A stretch of DNA of 64,000 nucleotides from Plantago major. Lineage: Eukaryota > Streptophyta > Magnoliopsida > Lamiales > Plantaginaceae. The stretch covers positions 1,426,001 to 1,490,000 of the forward strand of contig JAIFAC010000007.1 of the NCBI GenBank assembly GCA_026545765.1, in the 5' to 3' direction. The notes beneath the pieces are model-generated. The model did not search any database. It was not told where the DNA came from and saw only the letters and a list, made by a program, of their open reading frames with translations. The position numbers were made by a program, and so were the translations under genes. This document shows, piece after piece, positions 43,501-57,564 of the stretch (positions within the stretch are counted from its first letter, which is position 1; each line of letters begins with the position of its first letter).

Positions 43501-46229
43501 TGAAAATACTCTGGGTATTAACGATCAACTTTCCTCCTGTTTGCCAATACAACATATTTCTGATATTTCTGGGCGTCCTTATATGTCCACAAGAATCCTC
43601 CCCATAAATTATTCTTAGATCTCTTTAAATAAAGTAGAATTTCTCTTTTCCTAGCACATTTTTTATCTTTTAAAGTTATAGTATCTCTGCCTATAAAATT
43701 GATTAGTTAGGTGTTAAGGGGTAAGTGTACGTCGGGAATTTTATAGTAAATGTCAATTATAAATTCTCCGAGTCGAGTAAATTAAATTATATATCAACCA
43801 ATACCGAATATGCTAAGTAAGTGGCGTAAAGAATTATTATTTATTATTATTATTTGAAAGTTGTATAGGGGAAACTGCCCTACAAAATTGATTTAGATCC
43901 TAGCTTTTTTTCTTTGATCTTCTTCTTACGAATGAACTTTTTTTTTGCAGTACTATATTAATCTTTTTGGCACACAATATTTTATGAATGTCTATTTTTC
44001 TCTTTGCTATAGCTTAAGGAACTAAGTTTTCTTAGAAATTAGGCAGATGTTAAAGTGAAAAGTTAGTTGGTTTTAAAATTACAAAGAGAGCTCACTATAG
44101 TTGTTGTTTGTGGTTGTGGTACAAGAATTCTATTTCTCAATATAAATTTCCTCTGCATTATTCAACAAATTCAAAGAATGTTATTAGTCATTATAAGTAT
44201 AATTTTAGAGAAATAAGCTTTCTTATCAAAGAACTCCCGAGTAGAGTCTATTTCTAAATGATGTGCGGATCGGTGTAAATTACGATCTCCTACGATTATT
44301 GCCTTTTTCGAAGAGCTTCGGTTTAAGAATGCTGTGAAAATAAATGAATACCCTTCTTTCTTCCTTCCTACACATAGAATATTTACTACGCTTCTTTATT
44401 ATTATTATTATGCTTATTTGTATATTTAGAGAAAACTGTATGATTGTTTTTGTTTGTAACCCGCAGGAATTGAACACGTCTTCTTTTGGCGAGTTATATA
44501 ATAAGGTATTCGTGGTTAGTTGCTCGTGTATAGGTATACGTTACGTTATTACTAGGTCTTTCATTTTTTCCTTGCATAAGTAATCGTCATGTAAACTAAG
44601 TACTTCCTATTGTTTTTCCGCCGTCAGAGACTCTCTAAACTATTTATTATCTTTACGAAGAATACTTGGTAATAAATCATCTTATTTGCTTACTTACATA
44701 AAATTTATTGCGCATAAATAATACTTTTTTCAGGGAAAGAAACAGGAAATCCTCTACCAGAAACGTGAGTTTTTTCTTTAGATGTTGTTGTATTATTTTA
44801 TATGTCTTTCCATTGGTGCAACGCCATTTCTTTCTGGTTTACTCGAATAGATAGAGTTCTTTCTTTGTTATTATAGAATAGAGTTATATTATAGAGAATA
44901 TTGTGTCAGCGCTGGTAGTAAATAGTATCGGCAAGAAATAGACTATATAGTTTTGTCACTTTGTTTTTTGATCGAAAAAAATAGATAGAAATAAGACGGA
45001 TCTCAAAAAGAAATTTCTAGAGGAAATACTCCATAAAAGATAGGCATTTTTATAGTTATCCAATTGTTTTCTTGTTTGTTATAATAACGATTCTTCCTGG
45101 ATAATAAATAGTCATAGTAGAAATAGAATTGTATTTGTGTGAGCCAATCAAGACTAAAAACATTCGGAAGTACTACTGCACAAGAGAACCGTAAACCGCA
45201 CTTTACTTATTAATTTATTAGAATTATTATTCTGGAGTAGTAAAAAGAAGTATTTCTTCCTTGCAGGCTTAGGTTAATTCATTTTTTGAAAAGCTAAATA
45301 CATATAGAAAAAGGCGTCGTACGTAGTAAAACAAGCTATTTCATTTCATATGGATATTCAATCATAATAAGGAATTCGAAGAGAGGATTTACAATCTATG
45401 TTTGTTGGTCTATTACTAAGATATAACACAATCTAGGCGGGAAGGGGAAATTAGAAAAAAGAGTCAACAAGGCTATAAACGGGAAGTTTGCAGAAAGTGT
45501 AATTGGTAGATCGATCGAAATAGAAAATATCCTCCCAAGGAAATATCTGGGGCCATGGTTAGATATAAATTTGACCCATACGTCTTATTTTAGATACAAG
45601 TTTTTTAAGGAAGAGATTGTCCATCCAACCAAATTTTACTAGTTATTCGCTATTCTAAAAGAAGATTTGACTCATTCGTAATAAGATACCTAATAGATGA
45701 AGATGCAATACTTATACGGTTTACTCCGGATGGCTGTGATACATTACGTCCTATACTATACCTCTTTTTTTTTGGATTATTACTTAACCACGTAAACATC
45801 GGTTTACAGTTTAGAAAAACGTTTTTGCTTGGAATCCTTCGTAATTAGAAATATATCTTAATAATCCGGGATAGAAAAGTGACTCCCACTATATATAGTG
45901 AAATTGATATTTTATTGATTTCCGACTAGTCACATCTATAAACAGGAAGCTATTCTAGTATTCTTCCTACATGCTTTCAAAATCCAAGAATATTTCTTAG
46001 TTTGGGATCTTTCTTGCTACTAAAAAGATTTCCAACAAACAAATATAGAATAAAAAAAGTAGAAAGGAAATAGATCACTAATACTAGATTATACATATGG
46101 TAGTAGTAGATGATATACCTTACATTACAGTAGACAGTACTATAGTTAGCAGATATCTGGTAGATTTAGTTACTTCTAAAAAGAACATACCTCTGAACTT
46201 GGTATCTTTCTTATTTCTGAACTAGAAAA

Positions 46230-46690
46230 TCTCTAATAAAAATATTTGGGAAAGTTCTTTTTGAAATCCGATCCGAGTTCCAAACTTTTCCATTTTACAA
46301 CCTTTTGACTATGGTAACTATCAGATTTCTCAATTTTCAATCTTTTTTTTTTAAGGTAGAATTTGAATTTCTTACCTTGACCCATAGGTGAGCAATGAAA
46401 AAGCATAAAAATGAGTCTAAATTTTAGGTGTTTTATAAGGCAAAAGGAACTATGATACTTTGTATTTCCCATTTTTGAGAATTTGTTGTTTCTCGAAATT
46501 CACTAATAGAAGACCTTCCATTTCTAAAAATCTTCATCCACGTATATGTAAAATGTAGTCAATTCAATTTCACTAAGGCAAGATCTGCAAAAATACAAAA
46601 TCTTTCATTCACGTAGGGTCTAAAGTTAGTAAATTGTTGAATAAGCTGACTCGGAATTCTTCATTAAATGAATATGTGTTTTCAAACAGA
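46230..46690. repeat. Second degenerate tandem array of about 70 bp, same apparent family
   Basis: Landmarks lie near 46,304, 46,374, 46,439, 46,509 (GAAGACC), 46,579 (GCAAGATC) and 46,649 (CTGACTC), a spacing of about 65-70 bp. The unit around 46,568 begins TTTCACTAAGGCAAGATCT, close to TTTACTTGGGCAAGACTC at 10,197 in the first array. The unit at 46,499 (TTCACTAATAGAAGACC) resembles the one around 10,128 (TTTACTAGTGAAGACC). Similarity continues along the unit into AAAATCTTCAT and a GTAAAA end. I read this as one satellite family at two loci. Confidence 0.6.
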
Positions 46691-47526
46691 ACTAAGTCTT
46701 TCCCTGGGATCTCTCTTCCCTCTAAATAATAGATTTCCGACAAGTGCTCTAGTAATAAATAAAAGTACTACTGCTGTGGAGAATGCTATTTTAAATGATA
46801 AATTATATGGTAAATATGTTATTAGAAGACAAAGACTCACTAAAACTTGGTTAATTAGAATTGTATTATAGATAGCCATCATTCCTTAGACAAGTATATG
46901 GTACTAGCTTATCTTGAAGTATATCTTAAGCTTTTGAAATAATCTAAAAATTCTAGTAGAAGTATCTTACTTAATTATGTATAGACTCTATCTTTAGCCT
47001 ATAAAAGTTAGTTAGTTAGTTAGTACTTGGGAGTCCTTCTTCTATAACTATACCTTAAGTTTACCCAGCACTTTATAAAGCAAGAGTGTATGCAACTGTA
47101 TACTTAATGAGTTATCTCTTCTTAGTTCCCTTAGATACCATACTTAAATATTAATGTTACAGCAAAGGCCTGTGTCTTATTTAATCTCTTACTATGTAAG
47201 TAAGCTCTTTACTCTATTATTCTATTTTGAGAAGGACATATGCCTAATAAACAAGTCTTCTTTCTTCTCTTAATATTTTACATATTTATATCTTATATCA
47301 TAGCTAGCTTAGTGTGTTACTTACTTTCGTGCACTTGGGTAGAATCTATATTAGTCAATTAATATATGTTGTTAGCTAGCTGAAATAAAGAACTGCTAGC
47401 TGAAAAAAAAAGAACAGGCGTCAGAACTCATTTACGCATTTTCGATTGCTCCCTATAGGTCAAACCTTTTATCTCCCTAAGCACTCACACTCTGAAGACA
47501 GATACTTTCGCCTAGTTTTCATCCGA

Positions 47527-47548
47527 CACATATGCGCACATATGCGCA
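47527..47548. repeat. 10-bp tandem repeat with internal palindromes
   Basis: CACATATGCG is present twice and followed by CA; TATGCGCATA at 47,541-47,550 is a perfect palindrome. Confidence 0.93.
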
Positions 47549-48037
47549 TAGCAAGTTCTATTGATCACCACATATAGCTAAGAGTTTTTCTACCCTCAAT
47601 ACTTAAGTGTCTAGGAGTTGCTGAGTTATTTCATTAGTATACCTAAGGTAGTCTTATTACTTGCTTAAGTGTAAATTGACTTGCTATAAGCTATAAATAA
47701 TATTTCCATAAAGAATGTATAAAGGAGTTTCTCTTCTTTCTAACATAACATAGGAGTAACTAAAAGCCTTTATTATAAAATAAAGGTATACTGTGAGAGT
47801 GGTGTAAGCTTTCCTAGCCTATTATTTTTTCATTTAGTAAGAGATACTTATTTATAATAGTACTTTACATTTCCTAAAAACGCATTTAAAATAGCATTAT
47901 CTTCAGCAAGGACACTCTTACCTTCAAGTGTTAATTGGTCTAGATATTCTATAGTAAGTTCTCTAATATAAAATAAATATAGATTAACAAGTGCAAGAGA
48001 TAAATACGTAGATAGTCTTGTTTAAAAGAAAGGTTTC

Positions 48038-48070
48038 TTAACTATTTTAACTATTAACTAGAATAGTTAA
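48038..48070. repeat. Tandem plus inverted 9-mer forming a hairpin
   Basis: TTAACTATT stands twice in tandem (48,038-48,046 and 48,047-48,055), followed after the 6-nt loop AACTAG by the exact inverse AATAGTTAA (48,062-48,070). This gives a perfect 9-bp stem with two alternative left arms. Confidence 0.9.
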
Positions 48071-50402
48071 CTATAATATATAAATAAGTGTTTGTCTTTG
48101 AGTAACCATAAGTAGGATAGCCTTTACTTCCAAATATATATTATATGCTTTTAGGAATTGTTATCCTTGGTCAGTGAGTTATGAAAAATCTATGTCTCTA
48201 TTATTTGTAATGTATGTACTAGAAAAGTATACTATGTTAAGAAGGAATCTCTTTATTAAGTCTAACTAAAATAGGTGTTCAATAGTCACAAGCACTACTA
48301 CTAACTATGTTTCTATTTCCAAGTCTGTTAATAAGATACACTAGTACTAGATATTTGGATACTTTAGAATAGGCCATAATCTCTTACTACCTTATTTACC
48401 ATACTTGATAGGTATAACTCACTCACAAATAATTCTTTATTGTCTAATTAATCAATCTATAAGTACACTGAAAGGTATACATAAAAGTATATATAATATT
48501 TCCAGAGCTTAATCTTTTTCATGAAACTGCTTTAGGTAAGATACTTTAAATAACTATACTTTACTATAATTTAAATAACTCTTCTATAAAATATCTTTAC
48601 AATAAGTGATTTAGTTATAACTACTATCTTACAATACTTGCCTAGTAAAAGATTGAGCCCTCTATGTCTTATGAGTCATTTCTTTTATTACCCTATACCT
48701 CTTAAATGAATTTGTTAAGACTTGTTTCTTTAATATTTGTTCTTAAACTATTTACCTTAGAGTTGTCTTTCCTTACTACAGTATTGTCTTACACCCTTAG
48801 GTATTTACCTATATTATTCCTATACAAATAAATTTTATATTCCCTCTATTTATTCTAGCTTCGTGATTAAACCAATTACAAACCAAGGAATCAGATATTT
48901 ACTACTTTAATAAGCTACTTTCTTTATTAAGGGCTCTAAACGACACGATTTAAAGACTGAACACCAAGTAAAGGATAGGCTTTTTTCGTTTAAATTCTAA
49001 TTTTATCTCTTTTATTTATATAAGATGATTTACAAGAAATAATTTCTAAATATGAGTCTTGGAAACCATAGTGTTTTGGTTTATATTTATATAAAATTAC
49101 AAACAAGTAGGAGAAATGCTTCTGCACGCATCAAAGATACCCAGAATATGTAATAACAGTAGTAAAAAGCTATATTCTCCAAACTTCATTTTAATTAAAA
49201 TGAAAAGAATTTGTACTCATGAATGTGAAACAACGAACGACTTCATTTTTTTTATTATTTTTTGGGCGTCAGAACCTCGGCACAGATTGTACTTAGGATT
49301 AGACGCGGACTCCATTTAATGCATGTATGGAAATAAACTTTTGCCTTAGTTAGTATATATAAGCTTTCTTTTATTTGGTCTTTATTTTCTTTCTGATCTA
49401 AGAATTAACAATGTTTGACATAATCTATCTGTAATTGACCCTTTTAGTGTGCTGAGGGAATAAGATATCCTAGAATTTTATAGACTTGTTTGTATAACTT
49501 GTATAAATTTTGTCTACGAATATGGTATCGAAGCTGTAGACAAAAAAGAAAAGGAAGTAATAAGGGTGGGTGGACTCCCAAAGTCTAAGGTAAGTTAATT
49601 AGTGGCATCTTACATCTTAATAAAAAGAGAAATCTATCTCACTAGCCTTCTTATCCTTGACGACAACGAGTTCTATTCAGACCTGACAAATCCAATTTCA
49701 TTTCCAAAAACGGGTATAATATAAACAAAATCTCAAGTATTAGTTCCTGGTTGTGTAGCTATGAAGACAGATTAAGTTTGAAATGAGTTAGCAAGGCTTC
49801 TCTTTTTTCTATAGAAATTGAATAAACAAGAACTTGAGAAGGAAAAACAATAGAAGAGTTGGCAGAAGATAATAAATAATATTATTTAATATTTTATCAT
49901 AGCCTTTTTTGAGATATAATATAGAAAAGAGGTTTGTGCAAGAAACCTAAATGAAAAATCTATGAAAAGTAATAATAATAATATATGAAAATGAAAAAAG
50001 TCTATAAAATATGGTATACATAATGCATGGTACCGGTAATCCAAATCTAAACTATGAGCTAAGACACCTTATTATCTTTTTTATATGTAGTCCACTTTCA
50101 CTTCTTCTTCTTTTTTAAATTCATACCTAGTAGACAGCTTGCTTAACCCTAACCCTATGCTCGTAAATGTAAATAGACAAATAATAAAGTTATGTAAGGT
50201 AAGGAAGAAAGAATAGCGAAGTGAATAAATAGATAGAAAAACACAACTGAGATAAATCAAGTATCCAGTTCATCTTAAACAATCACCAATTAATCCCAAA
50301 ACAACGTAAGAAATAATCAACTCCTACGCCCTTCCTTATACCTCTTATTTGTATTGATGAATGTATGAAAGCAAAGAAAGAACACGAAAAGATACATTAA
50401 CT

Positions 50403-50437
50403 ACATATTAAATTACATATTAAATTACATATTAAAT
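50403..50437. repeat. 12-bp tandem repeat, about three copies
   Basis: ACATATTAAATT is present twice in full and once nearly in full. Confidence 0.95.
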
Positions 50438-53400
50438 GAAATAATAAATAGAAAAAAAACAAAGAGAATACATCTCTTTAACTTTTGTTTCATACTTCGT
50501 ACATAGCTAGTTATTTATTTCATCATGTAGTTCATTAGATTCTTTAATAATATACCCTTACGTGTCTTACATACTATATATAAATATATACAATCCATCA
50601 AGTAATACATGTTTCTAATCTAAACCTACTTATTATTATTATATTATACTGCCTATATTATTTATAATTATAACTCTAGTAATTGGAATATATTCAAAGA
50701 GGATATTAACTAATAACTAACTAAAAGTCAAGGTTAACTAAGTCAAATACTTACTTCTATTCACTTCTGAACGTATAGTTTGTTTTTTAGAAAATATATA
50801 AATTTCATCGTGTGCCTTGGAGGAGTTAGATCACTAAAGAAGAGCACATATATCATACAGGAAAGAAGGCTGGTAAGAGAGATACAACAATAAACATACA
50901 ATAAATAAATACAGCTAAAAACATACTTCTCAAAAAGCACTAACACTATATCGAGAACATACTAACTAATAAGTAAGTAGTCCAACTAGACACAGAATAA
51001 AAACAGTATCACTTTCGAAGAATAAAATACATTAAAGTAAACAGAGTTAGAAACGGTTAACATTCTTTCATTCTTAACTATTTATTTCTAAGAGATTAAG
51101 TACACTTTGTATATAAAAATAGAAACATACTCGGAGTGCCCATTATAACAAATTTCCTACCTTACAGTAATTCTATTTACCCAAAGCATATATTCCTAAT
51201 TTATTTTTCTATTTCTCCTACTAGCCCAACTTTTATTTACTCGGTACCACATTCTATGCATAACCTACTTCTAAATACAAGAAATTTCCATATCAAAATA
51301 AAATAAGACGTTCATACAATATATATATTTCAAATTGATTGTAGGATAGTTGGGCAAACAACAAGAAGACAACCAATATAGTAAGTAAATTACACAAAGA
51401 AATTAAATAAGTTTTACTATTTCCTAATATTCATGTTGTTTATAGCCCAATTATATCTTTATATCTAAGTTCTATCCTATTCCATATCTCTCTATATCTC
51501 TAAAAAATATCCCTCCAAATAGCTCTCTCCTGAACTTTTAACACAAACTACACACGAATATACATTATACCTGGTTTAAGGAAATATTACTTAGTATGGA
51601 ATATTAGGATATAGTAACAAGTGTGAAGAGTCAATATCGAACGAAAGCTACGAGTGAACCAATCATTAGGAGAGGTTGGGATCACCTACAAAAAAGATTA
51701 AAATGTTTGTTTTGGTAACAAGGGCTGCCTACGTACTAAAGTCAGTAATAGAGAAGAAGAGAAGACACCTAAATAAGGAATCTACGAAAAGTAACACTCA
51801 TAAATGAAATCTGAAATCTATAAAATGGCATGCACTAAATAATCTAAATTAAATAGACATAAACATATCAAAAGTTAGGCACCAAGGCTTAAATATAAAT
51901 AGTGATTCCATAAAAACAGCTCAAATAAGACCATAGTTCTAATTCTTTGACTAAATAAAACGTGCGAAAAAAGGGAATAATCATGACTACTTATAATTCC
52001 TATTTTCTTGTTTAAGCTGTGATATAAGACTCCCTTATTTAGCCTTCTTTACCTTTTTTTTTTATTTCCAGTAGAAACAGCACCTTACAACCTCTATAAA
52101 ATAGAAATAAATGTATAAAATTCTATTTATTTGTAGTATGTGACGTAAGACAACTCTTATCTTTGCAACCAAACAAAAAAATGAAGACAATAAGGCAAGC
52201 TTAGGTGAAAGGGGAAATAGAGTAGATTGTAGAATAGAAACCAAAAGGACTAAGGAAGAAAGTTTATAGAGTAGTATACATGAAACGTTATTTATTTATG
52301 TGCTATAAAAAAGGAAAGACTCACAACCAACAATGCAATGGGAAAAGAGAAATTAAACCCTCTGCTTACAACCAAAAATGACTTAAGAAATTATTACTTA
52401 GAAGCTATTAGAAGTTCTTAAATAAATATACAAACGTTACTACAATAAAATATGTTTCCAAAGGTAAGGTACAAAACCAATATCATATCCCCGGGTTAGA
52501 CCAAAGGCTAAAGCTCTCAAACTATATCATTTATTCTAGAAGGCATTGTTTTATTATTTTCTGGTGTACTTTCTGTTTATATAATAACTCGCGTGCATTA
52601 TAGTATACCACACAATTATGAATTTATAGTTGGATTACATCTAAGAAACTAAGGATACCTTCTAGTAATTACTCCTCTTCGTTTACATATTTATACAAAA
52701 TATTAAACACGTGCAAGTTCCCTCGTGTAGTCAAATAAGAAGTAGGCACTTAACCAAGATTGTGAGAATTTAAATAGACTTTACTTTTTATGAAGATTAT
52801 TCGGCAAAATCAGAAGGGCAAGTCTATACTTACCCGTGCTACTTTATGTTTATACTTATACTACCAAGTTCTCTCCTCTACTAACTAATACTACATTTTT
52901 TTGAAAGGGATAACTACACTTTAAGTTCACTTAATTAGAAACTTTTTTTGGTACATTATAGGATCTCTCTGGAATAAAGCTTTTACTAGTCTACTTTGAG
53001 AAAGCTATCTGAGTTAGAAACTTAGAAAGAATACTAACACAAGAGGGTACACTATTAAATTTATATTAAGTAAGTTAAGCAAGACACTATTATCCCAGCT
53101 TATTTTATTATTTAATTTATAGTATATTGTAAAGAAGACTAAGCAAGTATTTCCCTTTTTATAATTAGTACGCAATATGAACTATGAGGGCAAACACTAA
53201 TAAATGATTCCAATACTTACTCCTTTCTTATAAATTTACTATAGATGATTATACGCATGACTGTGCTTTCACCATTTGTATTATAATGCACTTATAAAAA
53301 AAAGGTAATACCTGTGATTAGGTAAGAATTAATACTTGTTAGACTAAGATAAGACAAATTAGAATAAAAGTACAGAAGATATCATTAAGTACGTACAGGG

Positions 53401-55434
53401 TATAGCATACATATAGATAAGAAGCTAAGAGAATACTTGTTCATTACTATATAAAATTTATTAGGGCAAATGTATACTATAAATAGAATGAAATATAGAG
53501 CAGTTTGATTACTACGTGTCCATCATTATCCTTTATCAACTCTTAAGCGTGCTTAGTCTAGATTTATTATTATATTATACATAGATTTAGGTTTACAACA
53601 ATATACAAATCCTTTTCTTTTTGATCTTAACCTTGATACTTTACTTTAACAATTACTTTCCTAGGCATCTCTACCTATTTTGTTGAATCTATTACGCTTG
53701 GTTATAAACAATTCTGAAATAGAGAAGAAAAAGAAACACGTGTTGTAACAAAAGAAGAATACACAAAGAGTCCAATTACAAATACATATACATAGAAAAT
53801 GGAATAGCTGCGTATGAAAAAGGTAAGGGAGAATAGAAAGAAATTAGAAATAAATATTGGTTATATTCGTTCATGTCTTGGTTTAGTCAAAACTATGCAT
53901 AAGGTACTTTCTCTTGTAGGTTTTCCTTAAATTATACTATGATTCTATCCTTTTTTACGACTTTCCTTTACCATTACAGTGAATGTGAATATAAAAGTGT
54001 CTGCTATGAAAATGAAAATTAGGTCTAAAATGACTTGTTTTTTAAGCATTCGCAATAGTTTGTATAGTCAAAAGCAAATATTAGGAAGTTACTATTACGC
54101 TTTACACCCCCCTTTCTAATATAGTATATACAACAAGATACACATAATATATTTTTTCTTCTTTCTTTACCTAAGACTTCCTGGTAAATACCTATAATAG
54201 AGATATAACTGTTGAGTACATGGTATAGACTTTCTTGCCCATCTTATAATACCCTTTTATTTGGAATCATACTCTAGCCTAATAAAAATAATCCATTTAT
54301 AAAAATATTGTACTCTTTTTAAGCTATACTTCCTGCATACCTGTCCTTTCCCATCCCTTATCTTTTATATGTCACTATGATCTAGCCTTATCCCTTTTCA
54401 CCTTACAACAGAAGGGTACTTTGACAATATTATCGTTATGATTAATTATTTTACATAGAAGTAAGTATAGGGTGAGATCTCTTACAAGCAGTATATCAAT
54501 ATTAGGAAGGAGTAACCTTGTAGTATCGGAACTAGAAGTCAAAACATCAGAATTGTAGTTACATAAGTTTAGGTCACAAAAGCAGTCATCAAGGAAATAT
54601 AAATTTCGGCGGTAGGATAAGCACTTCTGGTAGTTACTCATATATTTTCTATTACCAAATAAATACTAAGCACTCCCTTATAGATTTTACTGCACACGCC
54701 TTTAGAACCACTAAGAACTCTTTTACAATAAAACCAAAATACTTACCTATATAAAACCAGTTGAAGTTGGAAAGTAACTCAATGGGGCAGAAACTTATAG
54801 ATCTTAAAGACTTTTTACATAGAGTGTATAGGATTAATAAATATACTATGAATATGGAAAGGGTTAGATTTCTCTTCCCGGGGATCTTTTCTTTAATGAG
54901 CATGAGAATAGAGGATGTCCTAAACTTTATATTGATGATAGTACATAATTAATTGTTTATAATAATCTCCAAACCAAAATTCCAAAAGAATGAAGATAGA
55001 CATGTATAAAAGAACATGCTACAAAGTATAAGAAGTAATTGGGTAACTAGATAACTCATCCTATTTCACAAAAATGGATTACAAAGGCAAAAAATGTAAG
55101 AGTCTAGCCTTTAGCCTTATCATGATTTAGTGAAAACTTGTTTGTGGTAATTGAATATTATACGAATTTGTGAGTAGAGAACTTTTTTTCCTTTTCATAG
55201 CCGAGAAAGTCATTCATACTTTGTCATTCCAACGAATCTTCCGGGTTTCTTCTCTATCTCTGGTTTGGTCTTTCTTTGCTTTCTATACTTAACTTAAGGA
55301 CTTTTATTTAGATTTGGATAATAGTTGAAGATCGATCGAGTAGAAAGAAGAAATAAAGAATATAATAAATTCTAAGGCATCTTACCAAGTCAATCACCGG
55401 ATCATCCAGAAGGAAGAAGGGCAAACAGCATAAA

Positions 55435-55467
55435 ATAAATTATTAATTATCATAAATTATTAATTAT
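55435..55467. repeat. 16-bp direct repeat, period 17
   Basis: Two identical copies of ATAAATTATTAATTAT separated by a single base. Confidence 0.95.
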
Positions 55468-56197
55468 AATAACGTGTGTACAATGTATGAACAAAGTCCA
55501 AGCTCCTACAGCTGTATCTTCCTCTTTTACTGTTCAACCAAGAGTCTACTTGTGTGTGTCAAATCTCTAAGATCTCATTCTTTCTATCTGATGGCCGAAG
55601 ATCTATCTACTTACTACTTCTAGACTTCATAAGATCCTTTTCTATTTTAGATTTAGTTACTGCCCTTGGAAATCCCACGAATTCTAACTGTCTAGCCAGA
55701 GTGAAAATCAAATGTACGTAGAAGGAATTTCTAGTATAGGTGTTTGAAAACTGAGGAATTAGTCTAAACTCATGACTTAGAATTACAGACGCAAATTTTA
55801 GGAGGGCAGCAGTCTATTTATTATCCATCCAAGTGAAAGGCCAAGTAATTGTTCACATAGGTATTTGTTGTATGAAGTATTTGCATACATAAACCGGGGG
55901 ATGTTCTACGTAGTCATAACGAAAGTTATTTGTCGAGGCTATAAATTCAAAATTATTACTAAATGATCATAGACTATACTACTTTGACAAGATTTCATAA
56001 TAAGTTTTTGGCAGAAAAGTTGACTTATAATTAATTCCTTTCCTAGCTGTGTTTTCCTTAGACTTTATTTAGATTTAGAAAAGATGGGTAATCATGCAGG
56101 ATACGGTAATTGGTTAATAATGATATGTCTAGACGTGAACAATTATAAACGATGTTATCAAGGTTATCAAAAATTTCTCTATATTGTGAATGACTGC

Positions 56198-56225
56198 TTT
56201 ATTTTAGGGTATTTATTTTAGGGTA
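56198..56225. repeat. Perfect 14-bp tandem duplication
   Basis: Two adjacent identical copies of TTTATTTTAGGGTA. Confidence 0.97.
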
Positions 56226-57189
56226 TAAGCTTAAATTAGATATTCACCTATGCTCTTCTTCCTCCCAAACTCTATTTCTTTTATCTTGTGTTTCTTTGGC
56301 CTTGTACTTTAGTAATATTACCTTGAGTTATAATTTTATAATTTAATTTATAAGTAATAAAGATGAGGAGTCAAATTATAAGGTGAGGTGAACGCAGTAC
56401 TAAGTATTCCTATAGAAGACACGAATATAGAATTGGAAAACAACGCACAAAAAGTTATTATAGTATGTAATAGTATGTACGTGTAATAAACCTTATTGTA
56501 GTAAATGTATAGATCCTAAGCAAAAGAGATCCAAAGATAGATGTCTTGTATTTCGTATTATAGTCTCTTATATATATATAATGAGAAGTCAAAGAAGTAT
56601 TAATGTATATGAAAGATAATGGCTTATAGGTAAAAATATTTCTTAATAATAACAGTTGGAGTATTATAAAGGAAAAAGGGCAACACTTGATTCATATGCA
56701 TATAACATTTATAAATAAAGGACATAGTAATATTACTTAAAAATAGGTAGGACTAGAAGAAAACTAAATATACCACAATCTAATTAAATTATTACAAATA
56801 TAGGAAGGTATAGAAATGAGTTCTTACTAAGCAAGTTCATTCTCTGTCATCATCAACAAGGAAAAGCGGTGTGCACTCTTTTCTCATAAACATATTCCAG
56901 ATCATTTCTTACAAAACAAGGTTACTCTTCTTAATTATCTATCCTACAAACCCCAACAAGACTTTATTAAGCAAACTAAATAAAATATAATATACGAATA
57001 GAAAGTTCACGATCAGTAACACCAAATATAAATAAGCTGAGTATTTAAGAGAAGGGTTTATTTCGGACTGTAAAGAGCAGAGTAGACTAGTTAACACGCT
57101 TTATGTACACATTTATTTCATGATTTAATATAAATTGTGCGTTAACATTAAATAAAGGCAGCTATTATGTATGAAAAATCTATAACTCT

Positions 57190-57564
57190 TTTTGTGTACC
57201 GCTACGTGGCAATAACGCGAACCAACGCCAACCTTTTTCGTAGCTTTTACGAGTGAGAACAACCTATATTATTTTTGCTTTGTTTACTTCTACAAATCTT
57301 TTCCATTTCCCTTAGAAAACTCAGATATTTCTTGAACATCTTTAGTAGTCTAACTTTTCTCTTGTTAGAATCTTTTGTGCAAACAAGAATACAACCCACC
57401 TACGTTATACCTAAACAACCTACGATCTCTCCGGAAGTCTAAACCATGTCCCATCCCATCCCATACTATAGGAGTGTCTTTTGACATCCTTATCTAAACG
57501 AGTCATCCAACCTACACATACGATAAAAAAAACCAAACACACCTACAATAAGAAATAACATGCC
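57190..57564 (+). promoter_or_regulatory. Upstream flank of ORF432
   Basis: The composition changes here from plain AT-rich to C-rich and G-poor on the + strand. It holds three tandem CCCAT units at 57,450-57,464 and an in-frame TAA at 57,556 that limits the 5' end of the frame. It is likely the leader of the transcript. I find no convincing plant mitochondrial CRTA-type promoter and no Shine-Dalgarno-like sequence, neither of which is required in plant mitochondria. Confidence 0.3.

Larger units (their letters stand above)
34331..46229. other. Gene-free AT-rich DNA
   Basis: It contains (GTATA)n at 36,341-36,368, a 40-bp TA-rich microsatellite at 38,867-38,906 and perfect two-copy duplications at 37,060, 37,304, 38,021, 39,417 and 40,526. 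A small, less AT-rich patch lies at 39,690-39,900. The 78-codon frame at 42,638-42,874 is the least biased of the chance frames but matches nothing I know. Confidence 0.65.
46700..57189. other. Gene-free AT-rich DNA
   Basis: 46.9-48.9 kb and 52.4-54.9 kb have the CTTA/TAAG-rich texture; 49-52.4 kb is richer in A runs. Small repeats lie at 47,007-47,025 (GTTA)n, 47,527-47,548, 48,038-48,070, 50,403-50,437, 55,435-55,467 and 56,198-56,225. Overlapping sense and antisense frames at 46,668-46,882 and 54,375-54,952 have no recognisable product. Confidence 0.65.

Noticed and set aside
46668..46882. Overlapping sense and antisense frames of 66-67 codons
   Set aside because: Mutually overlapping frames at the edge of a repeat array, without recognisable products.
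50144..50157. Two CCCTAA units, telomere-like
   Set aside because: Only two copies, interstitial, with no degenerate extension.
54375..54952. Cluster of frames on both strands (63-88 codons)
   Set aside because: Low-complexity products, overlapping on opposite strands, same AT-rich texture as the flanks.
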